64,000 nucleotides of DNA from Vagococcus entomophilus (lineage in GTDB: Bacteria > Bacillota > Bacilli > Lactobacillales > Vagococcaceae). The notes beneath the pieces are model-generated. The model had not been told where the DNA came from, ran no database searches, and saw only the letters and a list, made by a program, of their open reading frames with translations. The DNA is taken from NCBI RefSeq assembly GCF_003987595.1, contig NZ_NGJZ01000004.1, forward strand, positions 59,670-123,669, read 5' to 3'. The position numbers and the translations under genes are program-made. Positions 54,120 through 63,956 of the stretch are shown here, one piece after another. Positions within the stretch are counted from its first letter, which is position 1. Each line of letters opens with the position of its first letter.

Positions 54120-54238
54120 AATTGTCACCTCTTTGTATTTTTTCGCTGCCAATTGGCAGACTGAACGTGAATACTCTGACACAGTCTAGACAATACACAT
54201 CGTATAAAGTGTCTATACTGTGCACAAACATTCAACGA

Positions 54239-54775
54239 TTATTTCCCAGTTTTACCTTCTTTACGTCTTACGAATTCACCAGCATAGCGAATTCCTTTGC
54301 CTTTATAAGGTTCTGGAGGACGAATTCCACGGATATTTGCCGCAAGTTCGCCAACATGTTCTTTGTTAGCTCCTTTAATTACTACTTGAGTATTTGCAGG
54401 AACTTCGATTGTTACGCCTTCAGGAGCAACAACTTCTACCGGATGTGAATACCCAACATTAAGTACAAGTTTTGATCCTTGTAATTGTGCACGGTACCCA
54501 ACCCCGATTAGTTCTAACGCTTTTTGGAAACCTTCGCTCACACCAACAACCATGTTGTTTAGGTTTGCTCTCATTGTTCCATGTAACGCGCGATTTACTT
54601 TTTCATCGTTTGGACGAGTAAGGTTGATTTCGTTTCCTTCGATATTGATTCCAATTTCAGAAACAAATTTACGAGTCAACTCACCTTTAGGTCCTTTTAC
54701 AGTAACTTCATTTCCATTTTGTGTAACTGTTACACCTGCAGGAATAATAATTGTTTTATTACCAATACGGCTCAC
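54239..54775 (-). CDS. rplF: 50S ribosomal protein L6
   Basis: The 178-aa two-domain protein starts [20 protein letters not shown]. The second domain has [20 protein letters not shown] and the C-terminal [20 protein letters not shown]. It supports the GTPase-associated region of the 50S subunit. Full length. An approximately 120-base gap to rplR has no other gene. Confidence 0.98.
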   Translation of the reverse strand: MSRIGNKTIIIPAGVTVTQNGNEVTVKGPKGELTRKFVSEIGINIEGNEINLTRPNDEKVNRALHGTMRANLNNMVVGVSEGFQKALELIGVGYRAQLQGSKLVLNVGYSHPVEVVAPEGVTIEVPANTQVVIKGANKEHVGELAANIRGIRPPEPYKGKGIRYAGEFVRRKEGKTGK

Positions 54776-54805
54776 TTCAAGACACCTCCTTGTAATGTTA
54801 TTAAA

Positions 54806-55204
54806 TTACCAAACGTATGCGATTACTTCGCCACCGATATTACGTTCTCTAGCTTCTTTGTCAGTGATAACACCTTCAGAAGTTGAGATAATCGCAACAC
54901 CTAGACCGTTTAATACTTTTGGTACTTCGTCTGCTTTTACATAAGCACGCAAACCTGGTTTTGAAATACGTTTTAAGTTCGTGATAACACGTTCTTCGTT
55001 TTTGCCATATTTCAAAAATACACGGATGATGCCTTGCTTGTCATCTTCAATATACTCAACATCGCGTACAAAACCTTCACGTTTCAAGATTTCAGCGATA
55101 TCACGTTTAATTTTTGAAGCAGGTACTTCTAATGATTCGTGTTTAACCATGTTAGCATTACGTACACGAGTTAGAAAATCTGCAATCGGATCTGTCATGA
55201 CCAT
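54806..55204 (-). CDS. rpsH: 30S ribosomal protein S8
   Basis: The 132-aa protein starts [20 protein letters not shown] and ends with [20 protein letters not shown]. It binds the central domain of 16S rRNA and, in many bacteria, represses the spc operon. AGGAGGTAAATAATTC lies before the first ATG, which is preferred over the second one two codons later. Confidence 0.97.
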   Translation of the reverse strand: MVMTDPIADFLTRVRNANMVKHESLEVPASKIKRDIAEILKREGFVRDVEYIEDDKQGIIRVFLKYGKNEERVITNLKRISKPGLRAYVKADEVPKVLNGLGVAIISTSEGVITDKEARERNIGGEVIAYVW

Positions 55205-55240
55205 TGAATTATTTACCTCCTTTATGCGGGTTTTTCTTTG

Positions 55241-55426
55241 TTACCAGCTAGCTTTCTTCACGCCGGGAATTTGTCCTTTATAGGCAAGTTCGCGGAAGCA
55301 AATACGGCAAAGTTTAAATTTACGATAAACTGAATGTGGACGACCACAACGTTCACAACGGGTATATTCTTGAGTTGAGAATTTTGCAGGGCGTTTGTTT
55401 TTAGCAATCATTGATTTTTTAGCCAC
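55241..55426 (-). CDS. rpsN: 30S ribosomal protein S14, zinc-binding short form
   Basis: The 61-aa protein has [20 protein letters not shown], the two CxxC pairs of the zinc-binding (type Z) S14. It lies 18 bases after rplE in the standard spc order, with AGGAGGCGAACTACG upstream. The longer zinc-free paralogue is not in this window. Confidence 0.97.
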   Translation of the reverse strand: MAKKSMIAKNKRPAKFSTQEYTRCERCGRPHSVYRKFKLCRICFRELAYKGQIPGVKKASW

Positions 55427-55444
55427 GTAGTTCGCCTCCTTTTT

Positions 55445-55984
55445 TTATTTTTGGAATGGCATTCCAAGTTGTGCTAATAATTCACGAGCTTCCTCATCTG
55501 TATTAGCAGTTGTTACGATAACGATATCCATACCACGTACTTTATCGATTAAATCATAATCAACTTCTGGGAAGATTAATTGTTCTTTAACACCTAAAGT
55601 ATAGTTTCCGCGTCCATCGAATGATTTTTTGCTTACACCATGGAAGTCACGAACACGTGGTAGAGAAACTGTTACTAATTTGTCCAAGAAATCAAACATT
55701 CTTTCGCCGCGTAATGTTACTTTACAGCCGATTGGCATGCCTTCACGTAAACGGAAACCAGCGATTGATTTCTTAGCTTTTGTAATCATCGGTTTTTGAC
55801 CTGAGATTAATGTTAGTTCTTCTACAGCTTTATCCAAGTTTTTTGCGTTTGAAACCGCATCACCCACACCCATGTTGATTACAATTTTCTCAACTTTTGG
55901 AGTTTGCATTACAGATGTATAATTAAATTTTTCTACTAATGCTGGAGTTATTTCTTTGACATATTTTTCTTTCAGACGGTTCAT
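55445..55984 (-). CDS. rplE: 50S ribosomal protein L5
   Basis: The 179-aa protein starts [20 protein letters not shown]. Conserved parts are [40 protein letters not shown] and the C-terminal [19 protein letters not shown]. It binds 5S rRNA and contacts P-site tRNA. Full length, AAGGAGGGTGCAACTGA upstream. Confidence 0.98.
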   Translation of the reverse strand: MNRLKEKYVKEITPALVEKFNYTSVMQTPKVEKIVINMGVGDAVSNAKNLDKAVEELTLISGQKPMITKAKKSIAGFRLREGMPIGCKVTLRGERMFDFLDKLVTVSLPRVRDFHGVSKKSFDGRGNYTLGVKEQLIFPEVDYDLIDKVRGMDIVIVTTANTDEEARELLAQLGMPFQK

Positions 55985-56010
55985 TCAGTTGCACCCTCCT
56001 TCCTTGATTC

Positions 56011-56322
56011 TTACTTATCTAAAACTTCACCAGTTTTTTTGGAAACACGGACTTTTTTTCCGTCAATTTCTTTATAACCGACACGAGTTGCTTCGCCGTT
56101 TGATGGATCAATTAACATAACATTAGAAACGTGAATTGGCGCTTCTGTTTCGATAATTCCACCTTGTGGAGCAGCTGCGTTAGGCTTTTGATGTTTTTTC
56201 ATCATATTTACGCCTTCAACGATTACTTTATCTTTTTTAGGGAACGCAGTTAAAACTACGCCTTCTTTGTTTTTGTCTTTCCCAGTGATAACTTTTACTT
56301 TATCGCCTTTTTTAACGAACAT
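56011..56322 (-). CDS. rplX: 50S ribosomal protein L24
   Basis: The 103-aa protein carries the KOW motif [20 protein letters not shown] near the N-terminus and ends [14 protein letters not shown]. It starts 50S assembly. It follows rplN by 33 bases with AAAGGAGGTGCG upstream. Confidence 0.97.
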   Translation of the reverse strand: MFVKKGDKVKVITGKDKNKEGVVLTAFPKKDKVIVEGVNMMKKHQKPNAAAPQGGIIETEAPIHVSNVMLIDPSNGEATRVGYKEIDGKKVRVSKKTGEVLDK

Positions 56323-56355
56323 TTTTGTTTCGCACCTCCTTTAAAAAAGTCTTTA

Positions 56356-56754
<399 letters not shown>

Positions 56755-56776
56755 TCAATCTATAGGAAAATCTCGC

Positions 56777-57043
56777 TTAGATAATAACTGCTTCTTCAAC
56801 TACCTCTAGTAAACGGAAACGTTTTGTAGCCGATAATGGACGAGTTTCCATAATTTTCACGATGTCCCCAGTTTTTGCAACGTTGTTTTCATCATGTGCT
56901 TTGTATTTCTTAGAATATTTAACACGTTTACCGTAGATTTTGTGTGTTTTTTTCGTTTCAACAACAACAACAATGGTTTTATCCATTTTGTCAGAAACCA
57001 CACGGCCTTGATAAACTTTACGTTGATTTCTTTCTTCAGTCAT
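56777..57043 (-). CDS. rpsQ: 30S ribosomal protein S17
   Basis: The 88-aa OB-fold protein has [20 protein letters not shown] and the S17 signature [20 protein letters not shown]. It binds the 5' domain of 16S rRNA. It lies 23 bases after rpmC with AAGGAGGCC upstream. Confidence 0.97.
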   Translation of the reverse strand: MTEERNQRKVYQGRVVSDKMDKTIVVVVETKKTHKIYGKRVKYSKKYKAHDENNVAKTGDIVKIMETRPLSATKRFRLLEVVEEAVII

Positions 57044-57066
57044 ACGTTTAATGGCCTCCTTCCATA

Positions 57067-57252
57067 TTAAGCTTGTTCACGCAATACAGTTTTGATGCGT
57101 GCAATCGATTGACGTACTTCTTTAATACGCGCAGTGTTTTCTAGTTGCCCAGTTGCAAGTTGGAATCTTAAGTTAAACAATTCTTCTTTGAATTCTTTTT
57201 CTTTTTCAAGCATTTCGGCAGTGGTTAATTCTTTGATATCTTTAACCTTCAT
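57067..57252 (-). CDS. rpmC: 50S ribosomal protein L29
   Basis: The 61-aa two-helix protein ([20 protein letters not shown], then [20 protein letters not shown]) lies near the exit tunnel. The ATG at 57252 is chosen over 57276 because the former follows GGTGGTGAATCG and gives the family length. It overlaps the end of rplP by 11 bases. Confidence 0.96.
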   Translation of the reverse strand: MKVKDIKELTTAEMLEKEKEFKEELFNLRFQLATGQLENTARIKEVRQSIARIKTVLREQA

Positions 57253-57676
57253 TCGATTCACCACCCATTTCCTCACGTTTTACAATTTTAGTTTTCACTG
57301 GTAATTTGTGAGAAGCAAGTCTTAATGCTTCGCGAGCAACTTCTTCAGGTACGCCAGCAACTTCAAACATGATTTTTCCACGTTTTACTGGTGCTACCCA
57401 GCCTTCAGGAGCCCCTTTACCAGATCCCATACGTACCCCAATTGCTTTGGCAGTATAAGACTTATGAGGGAAAATTTTGATCCATACTTTCCCACCACGT
57501 TTCATGTAACGAGTCATCGCAACACGAGCAGCTTCAATTTGACGGTTTGTAATCCAATGTGAATCAACAGCTTGTAAGCCCCATTCACCAAAAGATACTT
57601 CTTTGCCACCTTTAGCTTCCCCACGCATTTTTCCTCTAAACTCACGACGGTGTTTTACACGTTTAGGTACTAACAT
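57242..57676 (-). CDS. rplP: 50S ribosomal protein L16
   Basis: The 144-aa protein starts [20 protein letters not shown] and contains [20 protein letters not shown] and [17 protein letters not shown]. It lies near the A site and helps 50S maturation. It starts 2 bases after rpsC, and its C-terminal codons overlap rpmC. Confidence 0.98.
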   Translation of the reverse strand: MLVPKRVKHRREFRGKMRGEAKGGKEVSFGEWGLQAVDSHWITNRQIEAARVAMTRYMKRGGKVWIKIFPHKSYTAKAIGVRMGSGKGAPEGWVAPVKRGKIMFEVAGVPEEVAREALRLASHKLPVKTKIVKREEMGGESNEG

Positions 57677-57678
57677 GA

Positions 57679-58335
57679 TTATTTCCCTCCTTTCTCAGTG
57701 TTCTTTTTTTCTGGAAGAATTTCTCCACGATAGATCCACACTTTAACTCCTAGTTTTCCGTATGTTGTATCTGCTTCTTCCCAAGCGTAATCGATATCCG
57801 CACGCAATGTATGAAGCGGAACAGTTCCTTCAGAATATCCTTCTGCACGGGCAATATCAGCACCGTTTAGACGTCCAGATACTTGAGTTTTAATTCCTTG
57901 TGCTCCTGATCTCATTGTACGTTGAATCGCTTGTTTTTGTGCACGACGGAATGCTACACGGTTTTCTAATTGACGTGCAATTCCTTCTGCCACTAATTTA
58001 GCATCTAAATCTGGTTTTTTGATTTCCACAATATTGATGTGTACACGTTTACCAGTTAATTTATTTAATTCTTTTCTTAGGTTTTCAACTTCAGATCCGC
58101 CTTTACCAATTACCATACCTGGTTTAGCTGTGTGAAGAGAAATGTTTACACGTTTTGCAGCGCGTTCGATTTCAACTTTTGACACAGCGGCATCAGCAAG
58201 GTTTTTAGCGATAAACTTACGGATGTTTAAGTCTTCGTGCAAGTATTCTGCATACTCTTTTTCAGCATACCATTTGGCATCCCAATCACGGATAACACCG
58301 ACACGCATTCCAATTGGATGTACTTTTTGACCCAC
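57679..58335 (-). CDS. rpsC: 30S ribosomal protein S3
   Basis: The 218-aa protein has the N-terminal [20 protein letters not shown], a KH domain with [19 protein letters not shown] and the C-terminal [19 protein letters not shown]. It forms part of the mRNA entry helicase. Full length, 13 bases after rplV, AAGGAGGGACAACC upstream. Confidence 0.98.
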   Translation of the reverse strand: MGQKVHPIGMRVGVIRDWDAKWYAEKEYAEYLHEDLNIRKFIAKNLADAAVSKVEIERAAKRVNISLHTAKPGMVIGKGGSEVENLRKELNKLTGKRVHINIVEIKKPDLDAKLVAEGIARQLENRVAFRRAQKQAIQRTMRSGAQGIKTQVSGRLNGADIARAEGYSEGTVPLHTLRADIDYAWEEADTTYGKLGVKVWIYRGEILPEKKNTEKGGK

Positions 58336-58348
58336 TGGTTGTCCCTCC

Positions 58349-58696
58349 TTATTTTTCTGTTACAACTACTGTAATATGACTTGTTCTTTTGTTGATTGGT
58401 GATGCTGATCCTTTCGCACGAGGACGGAAACGTTTCATTGTTGGTCCTTCGTTTACAAAAGCTTCAGATACAACCAAATTTTCAACATCTAAGTCGTAAT
58501 TGTTTTCTGCATTTGCAACTGCTGATAATAATACTTTTTCGATCAATCCAGCAGATTTGTTTGGCGTGAATTTCAATACTGAAATTGCTTCTGCTACGCT
58601 TTTCCCTCTAATAAGATCAATCACAATACGTGCTTTACGAGGTGAAGTGCGAACTGTTTTAGCAGTTGCCTTTGCTGAAGTAATTTGTTCTGACAT
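58349..58696 (-). CDS. rplV: 50S ribosomal protein L22
   Basis: The 115-aa protein starts at ATG 58696 ([20 protein letters not shown]) after GGGAGGAATTGC, and an ATG two codons upstream is rejected. It has the tunnel-lining loop region near [20 protein letters not shown], the macrolide-sensitive part. The length agrees with the family. Confidence 0.97.
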   Translation of the reverse strand: MSEQITSAKATAKTVRTSPRKARIVIDLIRGKSVAEAISVLKFTPNKSAGLIEKVLLSAVANAENNYDLDVENLVVSEAFVNEGPTMKRFRPRAKGSASPINKRTSHITVVVTEK

Positions 58697-58718
58697 TTGC
58701 AATTCCTCCCCTCATTAA

Positions 58719-58997
58719 TTAACGTGTTGTTTTCTTATCGTCGGCGCCATGTCCACGATATGTTCTTGTTGGTGCGAATTCACCTAATTTGTGTCCAACC
58801 ATATCTTCTTGGATATAAACTGGGACATGCTTTCTTCCATCATATACAGCAATTGTATATCCAATAAAACTTGGGAATATGGTAGAACGGCGAGACCATG
58901 TTTTAATCACTTTTTTCTTTTCAAGGTCTTTTTGTGCATCCACCTTCTTTAAAAGATGATCATCAGCAAAAGGGCCTTTCTTCAAACTACGACTCAT
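58719..58997 (-). CDS. rpsS: 30S ribosomal protein S19
   Basis: The 92-aa protein starts [20 protein letters not shown] and contains [20 protein letters not shown] and [17 protein letters not shown]. It contacts S13 and 16S rRNA in the 30S head. Standard length, with GAGGAGGTTCACC upstream. Confidence 0.98.
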   Translation of the reverse strand: MSRSLKKGPFADDHLLKKVDAQKDLEKKKVIKTWSRRSTIFPSFIGYTIAVYDGRKHVPVYIQEDMVGHKLGEFAPTRTYRGHGADDKKTTR

Positions 58998-59046
58998 GGT
59001 GAACCTCCTCTCAAAATGTATGACTATTTAAGCCACGAGTACCTGT

Positions 59047-59880
59047 TTATTTTGTTTTACGACGACGAACAATAAGTTTGTCAGATTGTGCTTTTTTATT
59101 ACGAGTTTTGAACCCAATAGCAGGTTGACCCCATGGGCTAACTGGTGCTTTACGTCCAACTGGTGCTTTACCTTCACCACCACCGTGTGGGTGATCGTTA
59201 GGGTTCATTACGCTACCACGAACTGTTGGGCGTTTTCTCATCCAACGGCTACGTCCAGCTTTACCAATGTTAATCAATTCATGTTGTTCATTTCCAACAG
59301 AACCAATTGTTGCACGACATGTAGCAAGAATCATACGTACTTCACCTGAGTTCAAGCGAATTAATACATATTTACCTTCTTTACCAAGTACTTGTGCGCT
59401 AGTTCCAGCAGAACGAATTAATTGTCCGCCTTTACCAGGTTTCATTTCAATGTTATGAACAACAGTACCAACTGGGATGTTTGAAAGTGGTAATGCATTC
59501 CCTGGTTTGATATCTGCTTCAGGACCTGAAACAATTTGTGTTCCAACTTCTAATCCCTTTGGAGCTAAAATGTATGTTTTCACTCCATCAGTGTAGTGAA
59601 TCAACGCAATATTTGCTGATCTATTTGGATCATACTCGATTGTTTTCACAACTCCGACAACGTTGTCTTTGTTACGTTTGAAATCAATCACACGATATTG
59701 ACGTTTATGACCGCCACCTTGATGACGAACAGTGATGCGACCATTGTTATTACGGCCAGCATTATTTTTAAGTGGTTGTAACAAAGTTTTTTCAGGTGTT
59801 GATGTTGTGATTTCCGCAAAATCAGAACCTGTCATGTTACGACGACCATTTGAGGTAGGTTTGTACTTCTTAATCGCCAC
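59047..59880 (-). CDS. rplB: 50S ribosomal protein L2
   Basis: The 277-aa protein starts [20 protein letters not shown] and contains [20 protein letters not shown] and the signature [20 protein letters not shown] near the peptidyl-transferase centre, with the conserved His in it. Full length. It lies 32 bases after rplW with AGGAGGGAAAACGCG upstream. Confidence 0.98.
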   Translation of the reverse strand: MAIKKYKPTSNGRRNMTGSDFAEITTSTPEKTLLQPLKNNAGRNNNGRITVRHQGGGHKRQYRVIDFKRNKDNVVGVVKTIEYDPNRSANIALIHYTDGVKTYILAPKGLEVGTQIVSGPEADIKPGNALPLSNIPVGTVVHNIEMKPGKGGQLIRSAGTSAQVLGKEGKYVLIRLNSGEVRMILATCRATIGSVGNEQHELINIGKAGRSRWMRKRPTVRGSVMNPNDHPHGGGEGKAPVGRKAPVSPWGQPAIGFKTRNKKAQSDKLIVRRRKTK

Positions 59881-59912
59881 GCGTTTTCCCTCCTATAATA
59901 ATATTTTTATTT

Positions 59913-60200
59913 TTACTCAGCTTCAAAAAGTTGAATTTCTTTTGAATCGTCAGTTAACGTCACAATAGCTTTACGACGTTTTTTTGTATATCCTGCATAT
60001 TTACCCATTCTTTTGAACTTAGGTTTCACATTCATGATATTCACGTTTTTAACTTTCACTTCAAAAGCAGCTTCAACAGCTTGTTTCACTAATGTTTTGT
60101 TTGCACGAGTATCCACTTCAAAAGTGTATTTTTTCTCATCCATCGCAAGCATTGATGCCTCAGTTATAACTGGGCGTTTAATTACATCTAGTAATTCCAT
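59913..60200 (-). CDS. rplW: 50S ribosomal protein L23
   Basis: The 95-aa protein has [20 protein letters not shown] at the start and [20 protein letters not shown] in the loop that reaches the tunnel exit, the docking place of trigger factor and SRP. Its ATG overlaps the rplD stop by one base. Confidence 0.98.
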   Translation of the reverse strand: MELLDVIKRPVITEASMLAMDEKKYTFEVDTRANKTLVKQAVEAAFEVKVKNVNIMNVKPKFKRMGKYAGYTKKRRKAIVTLTDDSKEIQLFEAE

Positions 60201-60823
60201 TATGCAAGCACCTCCTCTACTTGAGTAAGAGCAGTTTGAGTAAATAATAGCTTATCGTTTGCTACTACGTCTAACACACTAACATTTTCTGCATTAACAA
60301 CAGAAACGTTTGGCAAGTTACGAGCAGACAGTGCTACATTATCGTTATCATTTTCAAGAACCACTAATACTTTAGAATCAACACTCAAGTTTGTTAAAAC
60401 TTGTTTGAATTCTTTTGTTTTAGGAGCTTCAAATTGTAACGTATCAACTACTACTAAATTATTTTCTGCAACTTTTTCTGATAAAACAGATTTAATTGCT
60501 AAACGACGAACTTTTCTAGGAAGTTTGTAGCTGTAAGAACGTGGTGTTGGTCCGAAGACAACGCCACCGCCACGCCATTGTGGTGAACGGATTGATCCTT
60601 GACGTGCACGTCCAGTTCCTTTTTGGCGCCATGGTTTACGGCCACCGCCACGAACAGCGCTGCGGTTTTTAACAGCATGTGTTCCTTGTCTAAGTGAGGC
60701 GCGATGCATCAAAATTGCATCATATACAACACTTTCATTTGGTTCGATCCCGAAAACAGCTTCGTTTAAAGTTACTTCACCGTTTTGAGTTCCATCTTGT
60801 TTGAATAATGCTACAGTTGGCAT
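60200..60823 (-). CDS. rplD: 50S ribosomal protein L4
   Basis: The 207-aa protein has the long basic tunnel loop [20 protein letters not shown] and [20 protein letters not shown] between the two halves of its globular domain. In enterobacteria L4 also controls the S10 operon; whether the leader here responds to it is unknown. Full length, 25 bases after rplC. Confidence 0.98.
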   Translation of the reverse strand: MPTVALFKQDGTQNGEVTLNEAVFGIEPNESVVYDAILMHRASLRQGTHAVKNRSAVRGGGRKPWRQKGTGRARQGSIRSPQWRGGGVVFGPTPRSYSYKLPRKVRRLAIKSVLSEKVAENNLVVVDTLQFEAPKTKEFKQVLTNLSVDSKVLVVLENDNDNVALSARNLPNVSVVNAENVSVLDVVANDKLLFTQTALTQVEEVLA

Positions 60824-60848
60824 TCCTTAGTTCCTCCTCTCTTTACGA

Positions 60849-61481
60849 TTATTTTGCAGCCTTATGAGCTGATTTAATTTGGATAAGTGATTTTTTAGCT
60901 CCAGGTACGTTTCCTTTGATAAGAACCACATTCTTTTCAACATCTACTTTTACGATTTCTAGATTTTGAATAGTAACGCGATCTCCACCCATACGACCAG
61001 CTAATTTTTTATTTTTAAATACGCGGTTTGGTGCTACTGGACCCATTGACCCAGGACGACGGTGATAACGAGAACCATGAGACATTGGTCCGCGGCTTTG
61101 GCCGTGACGTTTAATTGCCCCTTGGAAACCTTTACCTTTAGTTGTTCCTGTAACATCAACAATGTCTCCTGCTTGGAAAACATCCACCTTAACTTCTTTA
61201 CCTACTTCATATTCTCCTAGCTCAACATTTTTGATTTCTTTAATGAAGCGCTTAGGAGTCGTATTTGCTTTCGCAACATGACCTTTCGCAGGTTTGTTCG
61301 CTAATACTTCACGTTTGTCTTGGTATCCAAGTTGAACTGCTTCGTAACCGTCTGCTTCGACAGTTTTGACTTGTAAAACTACATTAGGGGTAGCTTCAAC
61401 AACAGTAACTGGGATTAATTCACCATTTTCAGTAAAGATTTGCGTCATTCCTACTTTTTTACCTAAGATTCCTTTGGTCAT
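60849..61481 (-). CDS. rplC: 50S ribosomal protein L3
   Basis: The 210-aa protein starts [20 protein letters not shown] and carries the central extension [20 protein letters not shown] with [20 protein letters not shown] that approaches the peptidyl-transferase centre. Full length, 24 bases after rpsJ. Confidence 0.98.
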   Translation of the reverse strand: MTKGILGKKVGMTQIFTENGELIPVTVVEATPNVVLQVKTVEADGYEAVQLGYQDKREVLANKPAKGHVAKANTTPKRFIKEIKNVELGEYEVGKEVKVDVFQAGDIVDVTGTTKGKGFQGAIKRHGQSRGPMSHGSRYHRRPGSMGPVAPNRVFKNKKLAGRMGGDRVTIQNLEIVKVDVEKNVVLIKGNVPGAKKSLIQIKSAHKAAK

Positions 61482-61505
61482 GAGTACACCTCCATCATCT
61501 TGATT

Positions 61506-61814
61506 TTATAGTTTAATTTCAATATTCACACCACTTGGTAAGTCAAGCTTCATCAAAGCATCAACTGTTTTTGGTGTTGGATTCACAATGTCAATTAGAC
61601 GTTTGTGAGTTCGCATTTCGAATTGTTCGCGTGAATCTTTGTATTTGTGCGTTGCACGAATCACAGTATAAACTGAGCGTTCAGTTGGTAATGGAATTGG
61701 ACCTGATACATCAGCACCAGTTCTTTTTGCTGTTTCCACAATTTTGTCCGCTGATTGATCTAAAATACGATGTTCATACGCTTTTAAACGGATACGAATT
61801 TTTTGTTTTGCCAT
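61506..61814 (-). CDS. rpsJ: 30S ribosomal protein S10
   Basis: The 102-aa protein starts at ATG 61814 ([20 protein letters not shown]) following GAAGGAGGGAATAAC; the longer frame from 61850 is rejected. It also contains [20 protein letters not shown] and the tail [20 protein letters not shown]. First gene of the superoperon; also a partner of NusB in antitermination. Confidence 0.97.
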   Translation of the reverse strand: MAKQKIRIRLKAYEHRILDQSADKIVETAKRTGADVSGPIPLPTERSVYTVIRATHKYKDSREQFEMRTHKRLIDIVNPTPKTVDALMKLDLPSGVNIEIKL

Positions 61815-61986
61815 GTTATTCCCTCCTTCGTCTGTTTTAAAACTAGACATAGCTCCGCGGAAATCTCCGACCCGCTCGTCCGTGGCAATGCGCCCGGGCG
61901 TGTCGCAACCTCCCGTTTCACAGCCTAAAACCCTTTAGTAAAGGATTCCTGTGCCTTTCTTAATTACTTAAGTCAGCACCTTTAAA
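61815..61986 (-). promoter_or_regulatory. Structured 5' leader of the S10 operon
   Basis: About 165 bases lie between the -10 box and rpsJ. The part from 61855 to 61925 is strikingly GC-rich for this genome (CCGCGGAAATCTCCGACCCG, GCGCCCGGGCGTG on the plus strand) and can fold into several hairpins. It is probably an autoregulatory leader, but I cannot say which protein binds. Confidence 0.55.
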
Positions 61987-62015
61987 AGTATACTAAAAAA
62001 AACCTTTAATAGCAA
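61987..62015 (-). promoter_or_regulatory. Main promoter of the ribosomal superoperon
   Basis: On the minus strand TTGCTA (62010-62015), a 17-base spacer and TATACT (61987-61992). It is the only good match upstream of rpsJ. Confidence 0.8.
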
Positions 62016-62111
62016 GGTTTTTTATGACTTTTTTTTATTTTTCTACTCTCTCTTTATAGAAACACTTTAAAAAGTAGCTTCAATTCTTTTGTGTTTGAAT
62101 TCTTTGCAAAT

Positions 62112-62145
62112 AAAAAAAGAGTGTATTCACTCGAATACACTCTTT
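62112..62145 (-). terminator. Terminator of the tRNA operon
   Basis: On the minus strand AAAGAGTGTATTC and GAATACACTCTTT pair perfectly around a 4-base loop and are followed by seven T. It lies 6 bases after the last tRNA-Glu. Confidence 0.92.
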
Positions 62146-62151
62146 CTATTA

Positions 62152-62223
62152 TGACCCGTACGGGAATCGAACCCGTGATACCGCCGTGAAAGGGCGGTGT
62201 CTTAACCGCTTGACCAACGGGCC
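62152..62223 (-). tRNA. tRNA-Glu (anticodon TTC), copy 1
   Basis: Cloverleaf with acceptor GGCCCGT/ACGGGTC, anticodon loop CTTTCAC and T arm GGGTTCGATTCCC. No encoded CCA. Last gene of the cluster before the terminator. Identical in sequence to 62990-63061. Confidence 0.96.
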
Positions 62224-62241
62224 CTTAAAATAAATATAAAA

Positions 62242-62330
62242 CGGAGAAGGAGGGATTTGAACCCTCGCGCCGGTTTCCCGACCTACACCCTTAGCAGGGG
62301 CGCCTCTTCAGCCACTTGAGTACTTCCCCA
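62242..62330 (-). tRNA. tRNA-Ser (anticodon GCT)
   Basis: An 89-nt class II tRNA with long variable arm, acceptor GGGGAAG-type end and anticodon loop CTGCTAA. It has no counterpart in the second half of the duplicated block. Confidence 0.95.
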
Positions 62331-62343
62331 GTATCATAATGGA

Positions 62344-62417
<74 letters not shown>

Positions 62418-62439
62418 GTATTAAAAATATGATACTAAA

Positions 62440-62509
62440 GCGGGTGACGAGAATCGAACTCGCGACAACAGCTTGGAAGGCTGTGGTTTTACCACTAAAC
62501 TACACCCGC
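62440..62509 (-). tRNA. tRNA-Gly (anticodon TCC), copy 1
   Basis: Acceptor GCGGGTG/CACCCGC, anticodon loop CTTCCAA. Identical to 63185-63254. Confidence 0.95.
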
Positions 62510-62520
62510 ATATTTAAAAT

Positions 62521-62592
62521 GGCGCGGGACAGAATCGAACTGCCGACACATGGAGCTTCAATCCATTGCTCTACCAACTGAGCTACCGAGCC
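62521..62592 (-). tRNA. tRNA-Phe (anticodon GAA)
   Basis: Acceptor GGCTCGG paired with a CCGCGCC-like 3' strand containing a mismatch, anticodon loop TTGAAGC. Only one copy in the window. The non-ideal acceptor stem (GGCTCGG against TCCCGCGCC) deserves a look. Confidence 0.85.
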
Positions 62593-62596
62593 AAAC

Positions 62597-62669
62597 GGTC
62601 TGGACGGGACTCGAACCCGCGACCTCCTGCGTGACAGGCAGGCATTCTAACCAGCTGAACTACCAAACC
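62597..62669 (-). tRNA. tRNA-Asp (anticodon GTC), copy 1
   Basis: Acceptor GGTTTGG/CCAGACC, anticodon loop CTGTCAC. Identical to 63267-63339. A promoter lies just upstream (62683-62711). Confidence 0.95.
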
Positions 62670-62682
62670 ATAAACCGTTTTT

Positions 62683-62711
62683 ATTATACTGTCACTTCTA
62701 CTACTTTTCAA
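62683..62711 (-). promoter_or_regulatory. Internal promoter inside the tRNA cluster, copy 1
   Basis: On the minus strand TTGAAA (62706-62711), 17 bases and a perfect TATAAT (62683-62688), between tRNA-fMet and tRNA-Asp. It can drive Asp, Phe, Gly, Ile, Ser and Glu independently of the upstream operon. Confidence 0.75.
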
Positions 62712-62719
62712 GTAGTAAT

Positions 62720-62792
<73 letters not shown>

Positions 62793-62888
62793 ATAATTGA
62801 TCAAAAAGAAAAATAATTTTTTTCATCATAAAATGCTGTGTTCCTTTATATTACCTTCTAGAAGAATAACACTTAAGGTTTCAGCTAA

Positions 62889-62977
62889 GGAGGATAAGGG
62901 ATTCGAACCCTTGCGTGCTTTTACACACCTGACGGTTTTCAAGACCGTTCCCTTCAGCCGGACTTGGGTAATCCTCC
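62889..62977 (-). tRNA. tRNA-Ser (anticodon TGA), copy 1
   Basis: An 89-nt class II tRNA, acceptor GGAGGAT/ATCCTCC, anticodon loop CTTGAAA, long variable arm. Identical to 63559-63647. Confidence 0.95.
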
Positions 62978-62989
62978 AAAATAAAGCAA

Positions 62990-63061
62990 TGACCCGTACG
63001 GGAATCGAACCCGTGATACCGCCGTGAAAGGGCGGTGTCTTAACCGCTTGACCAACGGGCC
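62990..63061 (-). tRNA. tRNA-Glu (anticodon TTC), copy 2
   Basis: Same sequence as 62152-62223; lies directly upstream of the Ser-fMet end of the first block. Confidence 0.96.
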
Positions 63062-63088
63062 GAACTATGAGTATTTTCTAAAATAGAA

Positions 63089-63162
<74 letters not shown>

Positions 63163-63184
63163 ATATCACAAAATATGATATAAA

Positions 63185-63254
63185 GCGGGTGACGAGAATC
63201 GAACTCGCGACAACAGCTTGGAAGGCTGTGGTTTTACCACTAAACTACACCCGC
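63185..63254 (-). tRNA. tRNA-Gly (anticodon TCC), copy 2
   Basis: Same sequence as 62440-62509. Here it is next to tRNA-Asp, without tRNA-Phe. Confidence 0.95.
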
Positions 63255-63266
63255 ATAAAACTAAAC

Positions 63267-63339
63267 GGTCTGGACGGGACTCGAACCCGCGACCTCCTGC
63301 GTGACAGGCAGGCATTCTAACCAGCTGAACTACCAAACC
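63267..63339 (-). tRNA. tRNA-Asp (anticodon GTC), copy 2
   Basis: Same sequence as 62597-62669, preceded by the second internal promoter. Confidence 0.95.
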
Positions 63340-63352
63340 ATAAACCGTTTTT

Positions 63353-63381
63353 ATTATACTGTCACTTCTACTACTTTTCAA
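63353..63381 (-). promoter_or_regulatory. Internal promoter inside the tRNA cluster, copy 2
   Basis: Same TTGAAA - 17 - TATAAT as copy 1 (63376-63381 and 63353-63358). Confidence 0.75.
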
Positions 63382-63389
63382 GTAGTAAT

Positions 63390-63462
<73 letters not shown>

Positions 63463-63558
63463 ATAATTGATCAAAAAGAAAAATAATTCTTTTCATCATA
63501 AAATGCTGTGTTCCTTTATGTTATCTTCTAGAAGAGTAACACTTAAGGTTTCAGCTAA

Positions 63559-63647
63559 GGAGGATAAGGGATTCGAACCCTTGCGTGCTTTTACACACCT
63601 GACGGTTTTCAAGACCGTTCCCTTCAGCCGGACTTGGGTAATCCTCC
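63559..63647 (-). tRNA. tRNA-Ser (anticodon TGA), copy 2
   Basis: Same sequence as 62889-62977. The spacer to fMet differs from copy 1 at a few bases (for example TTATGTTATC against TTATATTACC). Confidence 0.95.
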
Positions 63648-63666
63648 AAAAACAAATATTTACAAA

Positions 63667-63740
63667 TGGACCTTGTAGGACTCGAACCTACGACCGCCCG
63701 GTTATGAGCCGGGAGCTCTAACCAACTGAGCTAAAGGTCC
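63667..63740 (-). tRNA. tRNA with CAT anticodon, probably tRNA-Ile2
   Basis: Acceptor GGACCTT/AAGGTCC and the D-arm text TTAGCTCAGTTGGTTAGAGC match what I remember of the Firmicutes tRNA-Ile2 whose C34 is changed to lysidine, reading AUA. Elongator Met is represented by the next gene. Confidence 0.85.
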
Positions 63741-63757
63741 AAGTTCAGATATAACAA

Positions 63758-63831
63758 TCGCGGCGAAGGGGATCGAACCCCCGACCTCCCGGGTATGAAC
63801 CGGACGCTCTAGCCAGCTGAGCTACACCGCG
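63758..63831 (-). tRNA. Elongator tRNA-Met (anticodon CAT)
   Basis: Acceptor CGCGGTG/TTCGCCGCG with one G:T pair, D arm GCTCAGCTGGCTAGAGC, anticodon loop TTCATAC, T arm GGGGGTTCGATCCCC. This agrees with the usual Firmicutes elongator Met. Confidence 0.9.
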
Positions 63832-63875
63832 ATAATAAAATTAAACGAATCCCTACTAAGAAACCATTTATAAAA

Positions 63876-63949
63876 TCGGGAAGACAGGATTCGAACCTGC
63901 GACACCTTGGTCCCAAACCAAGTACTCTACCAAGCTGAGCTACTTCCCG
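63876..63949 (-). tRNA. tRNA-Pro (anticodon TGG)
   Basis: Acceptor CGGGAAG/CTTCCCG, anticodon loop TTTGGGA, T arm CAGGTTCGAATCCTG. Confidence 0.95.
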
Positions 63950-63956
63950 AAAAAAA

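Noticed and set aside
61815..61930. GC-rich leader as part of an rRNA gene
   Set aside because: No match to conserved 5S, 16S or 23S segments; its place between promoter and rpsJ fits an mRNA leader.
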